Source of the DNA: an uncultured Paraprevotella sp.
GTDB taxonomy: Bacteria > Bacteroidota > Bacteroidia > Bacteroidales > Bacteroidaceae
Reading direction: 5' to 3'
Length of the DNA: 64,000 nucleotides
Assembly: GCA_944320765.1 (NCBI GenBank)
Contig: CALUIS010000009.1
Location: 1-64,000, forward strand
A program made the translations under genes and the position numbers. The stretch's first letter is position 1; every line of letters begins with the position of its first letter. Under the pieces are notes generated by a model. That model was not told where the DNA came from and searched no databases. It saw nothing but the letters and a program-made list of their open reading frames with translations. Positions 24,624 to 32,107 of this stretch are shown piece by piece.

Positions 24624-25634
24624 ATGATAAGAGAAGTGAAGTTTGAAAGTCAAGACCGTCGCATGAAGCAGATTTTGGCTGCTTTGAACGAAAACGGCAT
24701 CAAAGACATCGAAGAGGCCAACAGAATCTGTGAAGAAGCCGGTTTGGATCCTTACAAGACTTGCGAAGACACGCAGATGATTTGCTTCGAGAATGCCAAG
24801 TGGGCTTACGTGGTAGGTTCCGCCATCGCCATCAAGAAGGGCTGCAAGAACGCCGCCGACGCTGCCGAGGCTATCGGTATCGGCCTGCAGGCATTCTGCA
24901 TCCCCGGCTCTGTGGCTGACGACCGCAAGGTAGGTATCGGCCACGGTAACCTGGCTGCCCGTCTGCTCCGCGAGGAGACCCAGTGCTTCGCCTTCCTGGC
25001 CGGCCACGAGTCTTTCGCCGCCGCCGAAGGTGCCATCAAGATTGCCGAAATGGCCAACAAGGTGCGCAAGAACCCCTTGCGTTGCATCCTGGACGGTCTG
25101 GGCAAGGACGCTGCCATGATCATCTCCCGTATCAACGGTTTCACTTACGTGCAGACGAAGTTCGACTATTTCACGGGCGAACTGAAGGTCGTGAAGGAGA
25201 CTCCGTACTCCGACGGTCCGCGTGCCAAGGTGAAATGCTACGGTGCGGACGATGTGCGCGAAGGCGTGGCCATCCTGTGGAAGGAGAACGTGGACGTGTC
25301 CATCACCGGTAACTCCACCAACCCGACCCGCTTCCAGCACCCGGTAGCCGGCACGTACAAGAAGGAACGCACTTTGGCCGGCAAGCCCTACTTCTCGGTG
25401 GCTTCCGGTGGCGGTACTGGCCGTACGTTGCATCCGGACAACATGGCTGCAGGTCCCGCTTCCTATGGTATGACCGACACGATGGGCCGTATGCACAGCG
25501 ATGCACAGTTCGCAGGCTCTTCTTCCGTTCCCGCTCACGTGGAAATGATGGGCTTCCTGGGTATGGGCAACAACCCGATGGTAGGCTGCAGCGTGGCTTG
25601 CGCCGTGAACGTGGCTCTGGCTCTGAACAAGTAA
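24624..25634 (+). CDS. GGGtGRT protein
   Basis: A 336-residue protein of the family named after its GGGTGRT motif, seen here at about residues 261-267 (SVASGGGTGRTLHPDN), with a conserved Gly/Met-rich C-terminus (MMGFLGMGNNPMVGC). The biochemical role is unknown; constant pairing with a NifU-like scaffold suggests it carries or uses an Fe-S cluster. An unusually good ribosome-binding site (TAAGGAGGA at 24608-24616) precedes the ATG. The gene ends just before a strong bidirectional terminator. Confidence 0.9.
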   Translation: MIREVKFESQDRRMKQILAALNENGIKDIEEANRICEEAGLDPYKTCEDTQMICFENAKWAYVVGSAIAIKKGCKNAADAAEAIGIGLQAFCIPGSVADDRKVGIGHGNLAARLLREETQCFAFLAGHESFAAAEGAIKIAEMANKVRKNPLRCILDGLGKDAAMIISRINGFTYVQTKFDYFTGELKVVKETPYSDGPRAKVKCYGADDVREGVAILWKENVDVSITGNSTNPTRFQHPVAGTYKKERTLAGKPYFSVASGGGTGRTLHPDNMAAGPASYGMTDTMGRMHSDAQFAGSSSVPAHVEMMGFLGMGNNPMVGCSVACAVNVALALNK

Positions 25635-25650
25635 TAAAGAAATATTCTAT

Positions 25651-25681
25651 AAAAAAGGGATGCTAACCGCATCCCTTTTTT
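25651..25681. terminator. Bidirectional intrinsic terminator
   Basis: AAAAAAGGGATGC (25651-25663) pairs perfectly with 25669-25681 around a 5-nt loop, leaving a T-run on each strand. It separates the GGGtGRT gene from the convergent small winged-helix gene. Confidence 0.9.
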
Positions 25682-25699
25682 TATTGCCTCCGCCCACGC

Positions 25700-25909
25700 T
25701 CAATAGGCCAGCATATAATACACATTGCCGTCCAGCCGTTCTTCCCTGATTTTGTTTTCCTGCATCAGGCGGGCGATGCCCAGGCACAACTCCGTGGTGC
25801 CTAACTTGCAAAGATTCTGCAACTCCGCGAAAGTGCAACGGACGGTTCTCGACAAGGCTTTATATACACTCATGCTGCGTGATTGGATGGTCTTTTCGTC
25901 TGGTAACAT
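25700..25909 (-). CDS. Small winged-helix DNA-binding protein (DUF2582-like)
   Basis: A 69-residue protein whose sequence fits a single winged helix-turn-helix: FAELQNLCKLGTTELCLGIA, then RLMQENKIREERLDGNVYYM. It resembles the short wHTH (DUF2582) proteins of Bacteroidetes, in which the first helices read 'gelwk.lg.....a.gWLarenKi'. A regulatory role is inferred from fold alone. It stands alone, convergent with the GGGtGRT gene. Confidence 0.65.
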   Translation of the reverse strand: MLPDEKTIQSRSMSVYKALSRTVRCTFAELQNLCKLGTTELCLGIARLMQENKIREERLDGNVYYMLAY

Positions 25910-26098
25910 ACATTCTTGTTTTTGGTTCTACGCAAAGGAACGGATATATTTCCGAATCCGCGAACCCGCCGTCTTAAGAATTGTGCCTTTTACTCCTTTT
26001 TCAGGAAAAACGGCAGGGAAATGCACCATAGAAGCAGAACTCCCCTCCGGAAAGCTTAAAAATAACCCGATAAGGCAACGAATGTTAAAGGTCACATT

Positions 26099-26467
26099 TC
26101 ATACCCGCCGGGATGCCGTCTTGAACGAAAGCAAATAAAGGGTCACCCCGACGGCCACAACCAGCATCAGCCCCCTCAACGCCCAATGGTCCAACACAAG
26201 GAAGAAGCAATGCAGCGATGTGAGCCAAAGCAAGGAAATAGCCACCACCTTGGCCCTGAGCGGAATGGAACGGGACTCACGGAAATTGCGGATATAAGGC
26301 CCCAAATGGCGATGCCCCAGCAACCAGCGGTACGCACGGGAAGAACTTCGGAAAAACAAGGCGGCGGCCAACAACAAAAAAGGAGTGGTGGGCAACAAAG
26401 GCAAGAACACCCCCACGATACCCAGCACCAAGAAAAGCCCGCCCAAAAAGACAAGAACATATCTCAT
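26099..26467 (-). CDS. YbaN-like DUF454 membrane protein
   Basis: A 122-residue inner-membrane protein with an N-terminal hydrophobic hairpin containing the DUF454 signature GVFLPLLPTTPFLLLAA, a basic central loop (SRAYRWLLGHRHLGPYIRNF) and two C-terminal membrane segments. E. coli YbaN is the reference member; function unknown. It is divergent from the SpoU-type methylase gene. Confidence 0.88.
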   Translation of the reverse strand: MRYVLVFLGGLFLVLGIVGVFLPLLPTTPFLLLAAALFFRSSSRAYRWLLGHRHLGPYIRNFRESRSIPLRAKVVAISLLWLTSLHCFFLVLDHWALRGLMLVVAVGVTLYLLSFKTASRRV

Positions 26468-26523
26468 GCCGCAAAAATACGAAGAAAAAAGAGAATGGCC
26501 ACACGGTTCTCAAAGAATAACCG

Positions 26524-26531
26524 TACCTTTG
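26524..26531 (+). promoter_or_regulatory. -7 element for the SpoU-type methylase
   Basis: TACCTTTG, 33 nt before the ATG at 26565. It excludes the longer upstream frame. Confidence 0.6.
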
Positions 26532-26564
26532 CCCCATCGAGAAAAAGGAAAAAACAGCAAGACC

Positions 26565-27419
26565 ATGCCTGTCATTGAGATATCCTCGCTGGAGCATCCC
26601 GGAGTGGAAGTGTTCAGCACGCTGACCGAAGCCCAACTGCGCCATCGGCTGGAGCCGGAGAAGGGCGTGTTCATCGCCGAAAGCCCGAAAGTCATCCGGG
26701 TGGCCCTCGCGGCCGGCTACGAGCCGCTGGCCCTTTTATGTGAGCGGAAGCACCTGACGGGCGACGCGGCGGACCTCGTCCGCCAATGCGCCGACCTCCC
26801 GGTCTACACGGGCGAGAGGGATCTGTTGGCCCGGCTGACGGGCTACGTGCTGACACGGGGCGTGCTTTGCGCCATGCGCCGCCCGCCGATGAAAAGCATG
26901 GAAGAGGTTTGCCGGAGTGCCCGGCGCGTCGTGGTCATCCACGGGGTGACGGACACCACCAACATCGGGGCCATCTTCCGCTCGGCCGCCGCACTGGGCG
27001 TGGATGCCGTCCTGCTCACGCCCGACTCCTGCGACCCCTTGAACCGGCGGGCCGTACGCGTGTCGATGGGTTCCGTGTTCCTCATCCCATGGACTTGGAT
27101 GGACACTCCGCTTTCCGGCCTCAACGCCTTAGGGTTCCGCACGGCCGCCCTGGCTCTCACGGACCAGTCTATTCCGCTTGACGACCCGGAATTGAAAGAA
27201 GTCCCCCGCCTGGCCCTCGTCATGGGCACGGAAGGCGACGGCCTCCCGCACGCCGCCATCGCCGAGGCCGACTACGTGGTGCGCATCCCCATGAGCCACG
27301 GGGTGGACTCCCTCAATGTGGCAGCCGCCTCTGCCGTGGCCTTCTGGGAACTGTGCCGTCACCGCCCCGACAAGGCCACTTTCATCACCCCGTCCGACTT
27401 GCTTTCAAAAAGCCGGTAG
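26565..27419 (+). CDS. SpoU/TrmH-family RNA 2'-O-methyltransferase
   Basis: A 284-residue SPOUT methyltransferase that uses S-adenosylmethionine to methylate a ribose in rRNA or tRNA. The three SpoU motifs are present: NIGAIFRSAAALGVDAVLL, VMGTEGDGLP and IPMSHGVDSLNVAAASAVAF. An N-terminal substrate-binding domain precedes them (residues 1-110). The start is set at ATG 26565, behind the TACCTTTG promoter. The last 20 codons run into the 3' end of the convergent alcohol dehydrogenase gene, beyond the usual end of the family at 'AFWELC'. The RNA target is not known. Confidence 0.9.
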   Translation: MPVIEISSLEHPGVEVFSTLTEAQLRHRLEPEKGVFIAESPKVIRVALAAGYEPLALLCERKHLTGDAADLVRQCADLPVYTGERDLLARLTGYVLTRGVLCAMRRPPMKSMEEVCRSARRVVVIHGVTDTTNIGAIFRSAAALGVDAVLLTPDSCDPLNRRAVRVSMGSVFLIPWTWMDTPLSGLNALGFRTAALALTDQSIPLDDPELKEVPRLALVMGTEGDGLPHAAIAEADYVVRIPMSHGVDSLNVAAASAVAFWELCRHRPDKATFITPSDLLSKSR

Positions 27420-28396
27420 GCTTCCTCTATCTTCTCCAAAGGGAAACGGTGGGTGATGAGCGGTGTGGTGTCAATCTTTCCTTCCGCTATCAGCCGGAGT
27501 ATCTCGGCACAGTCGCATCCGTCCACCCCGCCGGTCTTGAAGGTCAGGTTCTTCCCGTACATCTCCGGCAAGGGCAGCACCTGCGGCTCATCGTACAAGG
27601 CCACGACCGTCACCACCGCATTGGGACGGGCGCATTCCCATGACAGGCGGAACGAACCTTCCGACCCGGCCACCTCGAACACCACATCGACACCGCCGTG
27701 GTCGCTATGCCGCATCACGAAATCGCGGCATTCCTCCGGTGTGGTGAGCAGCACTTCCGGATAGTGTTCCCGCACGAACTCCCGCCTGCCGGCCGACGGT
27801 TCGCAGACGATGATGCGGCGCGGGTGCTTCAGCATCGCGCAAAGCAAGGTGCAGATGCCCGTCGGCCCTGCCCCGAGAATCAATACGGTGTCCTCCTCTT
27901 GGATGTCCGAAATGCGCACGGCCCAAAAGCCGGTGGCCAGCACATCGCCCACGAACAAGGCCTGCTCGTCGCTCACCCCTTCGGGAATGACCGTCAGTCC
28001 CTGGTCGGCATACGGCACACGCACATATTCGGCCTGCCCGCCGTCGATGCGGCATCCCAATGCCCAACCGCCGTCCGGGTCGGTACAGTTGTTGACATAC
28101 CCGTGGCGGCAGAAGAAGCACGAGCCGCAGAACGTCTCCACGTTCACGGCCACCCTGTCGCCCGGCTTCACGGCGGTCACGCCGCTGCCGACCTCTTCCA
28201 CCACGCCGACCATCTCATGCCCCACCGTCACTCCCGGCACGGCCCGTGGCACACTGCCATGCTTGATATGCAGGTCGCTGGTGCAGATGCTTCCCAGCGT
28301 CACCCGCACGATGGCATCACGCGCGCCTTCCAACGCAGGCCGCGGCTTCTCCCGCAGCTCGAACTTCCCGCGTTCCACATAAGTATAAGCTAACAT
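27359..28396 (-). CDS. Zinc-dependent medium-chain alcohol dehydrogenase
   Basis: A 345-residue NAD(P)-dependent dehydrogenase. Catalytic zinc ligands lie in SICTSDLH and GHEMVGVVEE, the structural-zinc Cys cluster in CGSCFFCRHGYVNNC, and the Rossmann glycine motif in LILGAGPTG. It resembles the clostridial secondary-alcohol and threonine/sorbitol dehydrogenase-like group; the substrate is unclear. A strong ribosome-binding site (AGGAGGAAG on the minus strand, about 28403-28411) and a TATCTTTG promoter precede it. Its 3' end overlaps the SpoU gene by 61 bp. Confidence 0.9.
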   Translation of the reverse strand: MLAYTYVERGKFELREKPRPALEGARDAIVRVTLGSICTSDLHIKHGSVPRAVPGVTVGHEMVGVVEEVGSGVTAVKPGDRVAVNVETFCGSCFFCRHGYVNNCTDPDGGWALGCRIDGGQAEYVRVPYADQGLTVIPEGVSDEQALFVGDVLATGFWAVRISDIQEEDTVLILGAGPTGICTLLCAMLKHPRRIIVCEPSAGRREFVREHYPEVLLTTPEECRDFVMRHSDHGGVDVVFEVAGSEGSFRLSWECARPNAVVTVVALYDEPQVLPLPEMYGKNLTFKTGGVDGCDCAEILRLIAEGKIDTTPLITHRFPLEKIEEAYRLFESKSDGVMKVALSGR

Positions 28397-28429
28397 CTTC
28401 TCTTCCTCCTTTTCTACTTGTTTACGCTA

Positions 28430-28437
28430 CAAAGATA
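28430..28437 (-). promoter_or_regulatory. -7 element of the alcohol dehydrogenase gene
   Basis: The minus strand reads TATCTTTG, 33 nt upstream of the ATG at 28396. Confidence 0.6.
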
Positions 28438-28558
28438 GGCGTTCCCGCCCAAACGGATAAAAAAACGTCTTAAAATCTCTGGGGACAAGAACAACTCCCG
28501 CCATTTTTTCCTAACTTTAAGGCTGCATAACGGACAACTCTCAAAAAAACGAACGACT

Positions 28559-29119
28559 ATGAGAAAGAATTTCGGGGCAAAGCCCTTCACCTATCCCCAA
28601 CCCGTCTTCATCATCGCCACTTACGGCGAAGACGGCACGCCCGATGCCATGAACGCGGCTTGGGGCGGCATCAGCGAGATGAACGAAATCAGCCTGTGCC
28701 TCAGCGCGGGACACAAAACCGTCAAGAACATCCTGGCACGCAAGGCCTTCACCGTCAGCATGGCCGAGGCCGGGCAGGTCGTGGCCTGCGACTACGTGGG
28801 GATTGTGTCCGGCAACCGGGTGGCGGACAAGTTCGCCCGCGCCGGGTTTCATGCCACAAAATCCGAATTCGTGGACGCGCCGTTGATTGACGAACTGTCC
28901 GTGGCCGTGGAATGCAGGCTGAAGGACTACAATCCGGAAACGTGCATCCTACGAGGGGAAATCGTCAATGTCAGTGTGGACGAACGCGTCTTGGACGCGG
29001 AAGGGCATGTGGATGCGGACAAAGTATGCCCCATCACGTTCGACCCGTTCAACAACACTTACCTGAAGATTGGCGGGAAAGCGGGTCAGGCCTTTTCGGA
29101 CGGCAAGCGGTTGAAGTGA
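28559..29119 (+). CDS. Flavin reductase-like FMN-binding protein
   Basis: A 186-residue protein of the flavoredoxin/flavin reductase family. The N-terminal PQPVFIIATYGEDGTPDAMN and the central SAGHKTVKNILARKAFTVSM follow the FMN-binding split-barrel pattern ('P.pv.lvt..d..g..N.m..aw'). It probably transfers electrons between NAD(P)H or a redox partner and flavin; the physiological partner is unknown. A near-consensus TAACTTTA lies about 45 nt upstream. The 3' end overlaps the convergent symporter gene by 71 bp. Confidence 0.88.
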   Translation: MRKNFGAKPFTYPQPVFIIATYGEDGTPDAMNAAWGGISEMNEISLCLSAGHKTVKNILARKAFTVSMAEAGQVVACDYVGIVSGNRVADKFARAGFHATKSEFVDAPLIDELSVAVECRLKDYNPETCILRGEIVNVSVDERVLDAEGHVDADKVCPITFDPFNNTYLKIGGKAGQAFSDGKRLK

Positions 29120-30542
29120 GCCACAGCCCCGCAAAGGTAAGCAGGCCGTTGAGCATCAGCAGTTCATAGCCGAAACGGTAACCGAACGCGGAAGTGGTGT
29201 AAGCGTCCAGCAGCCGGCAACACACGGGGGCGGCCATGCAAATCCAAGGGATGGCCCGCCCCCGGGGCATCCTCCGCGTGAACAGCCCGAAGGCGAAAAG
29301 CCCCAAAAGGGGGCCATAGGTATAGGAGGCCACCACATACACGGCATCTATCACGCTGGTGCTGTTCACGGCCTCGAACCACAAGATGCAGCACACGAAC
29401 AGCAAGGCGATTCCGCCATGCACCCATCGGCGGACCTTCTCCGGATGACGGAAACGCCGCTCCACGTCGAGGATGTCCACACAGAAACTGGTGGTCAGGG
29501 CGGTCAGGGCGGAATCGGCACTGTTGAAAGCCGCCGCCACGATGCCCAAGGCGAACAAGGCCAGCGCACCCGTGCCAAGATGGCCGTCGGCGCACAACAT
29601 GGGCAACAGCTCGTCGCCCCTGTCCGGCAAGGGGATGCCCTCGCGGGACGCCAAAAGCAACAGCAAGACACCCAACGAAAGGAAAAGCCAGTTCAACGGG
29701 ATGAACATGAAGCCGTACGCGCACATATCCTTCTGTGCGTCGCGCAGGCTTTTGCAGGTCAGGTTCTTCTGCATCATGTCCTGGTCCAGCCCGGTCATCA
29801 CGACGACGATGAAAATCCCGCTCAGGAACTGCTTGGCGAAGTGTTGCCGCGAAGTCCAGTCTTCCCATTCCCACCAACGCCCGTGAGGATCCGAGGCCAC
29901 ATACCGCACGGCCTCACCCACGGAAAAGCCGTCCAGGCGGCAGGCCTGGTAGAAAATCAGACATAGGGCGGCCACCAGGCAGGATGTCTGCCACACGTCC
30001 GTCCACACCAAGGTCCGGATGCCGCCCCGCTCCGTATAGAGCCAGATGAGAAACACCGTGACGACGACCGTCGCCTCAAAGGGGATGCCCGTCCCGCGGA
30101 ACACGTATTCCTGCAGCACGAGGCACACCAGATAGAGCTTGACCGCCGACCCCAGCAGTTTCGACAAGAAGAAGAAGGAAGTCCCCGTACGGCTGGCCCA
30201 ACTCCCCATGCGGAGTTCCAGGTAACCGTAGATGGACGTGAGGTTCAACCGGTAATACAAGGGCAGGAGGAAGAAGGCCACGGCCAGATAACCAAAGAAA
30301 AAACCCACACACATCTGCATGTAGGTCATGTCCACCTCGCGGACCATGCCCGGCACGGACACCAGGCTCACGCCGGACACCGACGAGCCCAGCATACCGA
30401 AAGCCACGGCCCACCATGGCGAACGCCGGCCGCCCCGGAAGAAAGTGTCGTTGTCCCCCTTCCCCCCGGCCAGCCGCGAGACGGCGTACAGCAGGGCAAA
30501 ATACACGCCCGCCGCCAGAAGGATATAAAAGGCACTGCCCAT
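29049..30542 (-). CDS. Sodium:solute symporter (SSS family)
   Basis: A 497-residue inner-membrane transporter with about 13 hydrophobic segments. The SSS pattern is seen in FFRGGRRSPWWAVAFGMLGS, VSGVSLVSVPGMVRE and the Na-site region AAAFNSADSALTALTTSF. The substrate (sugar, amino acid or carboxylate) cannot be told from sequence. It follows the PurF-like gene by 18 nt and is probably cotranscribed. The final 24 residues (Arg/Pro/Ser-rich, ending GKCC) are encoded within the overlap with the flavin reductase gene and look like a read-through extension. Confidence 0.9.
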   Translation of the reverse strand: MGSAFYILLAAGVYFALLYAVSRLAGGKGDNDTFFRGGRRSPWWAVAFGMLGSSVSGVSLVSVPGMVREVDMTYMQMCVGFFFGYLAVAFFLLPLYYRLNLTSIYGYLELRMGSWASRTGTSFFFLSKLLGSAVKLYLVCLVLQEYVFRGTGIPFEATVVVTVFLIWLYTERGGIRTLVWTDVWQTSCLVAALCLIFYQACRLDGFSVGEAVRYVASDPHGRWWEWEDWTSRQHFAKQFLSGIFIVVVMTGLDQDMMQKNLTCKSLRDAQKDMCAYGFMFIPLNWLFLSLGVLLLLLASREGIPLPDRGDELLPMLCADGHLGTGALALFALGIVAAAFNSADSALTALTTSFCVDILDVERRFRHPEKVRRWVHGGIALLFVCCILWFEAVNSTSVIDAVYVVASYTYGPLLGLFAFGLFTRRMPRGRAIPWICMAAPVCCRLLDAYTTSAFGYRFGYELLMLNGLLTFAGLWLTSTACRPKRPDPLSRQSSGKCC

Positions 30543-30560
30543 TCCCTTGCCCGGCCAGGA

Positions 30561-31994
30561 CTATTCCGCCGTGTTCTCCTCCTCGAGCGTGAAGCGGCTG
30601 CTCCCGTCGAAGCAATGGGTACACAATTGGCACTTCGGCAGCCCGATGGCTTCCACCAGGTCCTCCAGCGTGTTGAACTTCAGCGAGGTCAGGTTGAAGC
30701 GGCGGGCAATCTCGTCCACCATGCGCCGGTATTCGGGCGAATCCGTCTCCGCGTACTTCTCCAGGTTCTTGTTCCCGTCGCCCTCGAAGTCCTGGATAAT
30801 CCGCCGCGTGATCAGCTCCATGTCGCTTTTGGACGAAGTGAAGTTGATGAAGGGACAGCCGTAAATCAGAGGCGGGCAGGCGATGCGCATGTGTACTTCC
30901 TTGGCCCCGTAGTCGAACAGCACCTTCGTGTTGTCCCGCAGCTGCGTCCCCCTCACGATGGAGTCGTCGCAGAACAGCATCCGCTTGCCCTTCAGCATGT
31001 CGCGGTTGGCAATCAGCTTCATCTTGGCCACGAGCGAGCGCATCTCCTGGTTGCTCGGCGTGAAGCTCCGCGGCCAAGTGGGGGTGAACTTGGAGATGGC
31101 CCTCTGGTACGGCACTCCCTTCCCGGCGGCATAGCCCAAGGCCATGCCCACGCCCGAGTCCGGGATACCGCAGGCGGCATCCACTTCCGTCCGGTCGCGC
31201 TCGCCCACCTTCTTCCCGCAGTCGAAACGCACCTCTTCCACGTTGCGCCCCTCATAGCAGGAAGTGGGGAAACCGTAATACACCCACAGGAACGAACAAA
31301 TCTGCATCCGCTTGTTGGGGCGGCGCATACATTCCATCCCGCCGGCCCGCAGGCGCACGATCTCGCCCGGGCCCAGATAGTAGGATGTCTCATATCCCAG
31401 GTTCGGGAAAGCGGTCGTCTCGCCGGTCACGGCATACGCCCCCTCCTTCTTTCCCACCACCACGGGCGTGCGCCCCCAGCTGTCGCGGGCGGCGATGACC
31501 CCGTCCTCCGTCAGCAGGAGCATGGAGCAGGAGCCTTTCACCTCCTTATATACGTTCTCGATGCCTTCCACGAACGTCCGTCCCTGGTTGATGAGCACGG
31601 CCACCAGCTCCGTGGGGTTGATGCGCCCCGAGCTGAACTCGGAGAAGTGCACCCCTTGTGCCAGCAGCTTGGCGGACAGTTCTTCCGCGTTGTTGATTTT
31701 GGCTACCGTCACGATGGCGAAACGCCCCAGGTGGGAATTCATCAGCAGCGGCTGCGCGTCCGTGTCGCTGATGATGCCGATGCCGGCATGTCCGTGGAAC
31801 TTGCCCAGCTCGTTCTCGAACTTCGTGCGGAAATAAGTACTCTCCAAATTATGGATGGAACGGTTGAAACCGCGTTCCTCACTATACGTGGCCAGCCCGC
31901 CACGCCGGGTTCCCAGATGGGAATTGTAATCCGTGCCGTAAAACAAATCGGTCACACATTGCGCCTCTGAAACGACGCCGAAAAAACCGCCCAT
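30561..31994 (-). CDS. PurF-like amidophosphoribosyltransferase homologue lacking the N-terminal Cys
   Basis: A 477-residue protein with the two-domain layout of glutamine phosphoribosylpyrophosphate amidotransferase: an Ntn-type glutaminase domain (about 1-230) and a phosphoribosyltransferase domain with an intact PRPP loop (RMLFCDDSIVRGTQ, around residues 335-350). In true PurF the residue after Met1 is the nucleophilic Cys. Here the N-terminus is Met-Gly-Gly-Phe, so glutamine hydrolysis should be impossible. It ends with a Cys pair (CQLCTHC). It may work with ammonia, act on another substrate or be regulatory. Confidence 0.85.
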   Translation of the reverse strand: MGGFFGVVSEAQCVTDLFYGTDYNSHLGTRRGGLATYSEERGFNRSIHNLESTYFRTKFENELGKFHGHAGIGIISDTDAQPLLMNSHLGRFAIVTVAKINNAEELSAKLLAQGVHFSEFSSGRINPTELVAVLINQGRTFVEGIENVYKEVKGSCSMLLLTEDGVIAARDSWGRTPVVVGKKEGAYAVTGETTAFPNLGYETSYYLGPGEIVRLRAGGMECMRRPNKRMQICSFLWVYYGFPTSCYEGRNVEEVRFDCGKKVGERDRTEVDAACGIPDSGVGMALGYAAGKGVPYQRAISKFTPTWPRSFTPSNQEMRSLVAKMKLIANRDMLKGKRMLFCDDSIVRGTQLRDNTKVLFDYGAKEVHMRIACPPLIYGCPFINFTSSKSDMELITRRIIQDFEGDGNKNLEKYAETDSPEYRRMVDEIARRFNLTSLKFNTLEDLVEAIGLPKCQLCTHCFDGSSRFTLEEENTAE

Positions 31995-32020
31995 AAATGT
32001 CCGTTATCTGAATTTGGGTG

Positions 32021-32028
32021 CAAAATTA
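32021..32028 (-). promoter_or_regulatory. -7 element of the PurF-like/symporter operon
   Basis: The minus strand reads TAATTTTG, 26 nt upstream of the ATG at 31994. Confidence 0.6.
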
Positions 32029-32064
32029 AGAAAAAACGCCGATACCTATATCCTTTTTTATTAC

Positions 32065-32072
32065 TATCTTTG
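32065..32072 (+). promoter_or_regulatory. -7 element of the DUF5686 gene
   Basis: TATCTTTG, 35 nt before the ATG at 32108, and divergent from the promoter at 32021-32028. Confidence 0.6.
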
Positions 32073-32107
32073 TTCGCGTCATCAAGAATGACTTGCCCGT
32101 GAACCTC

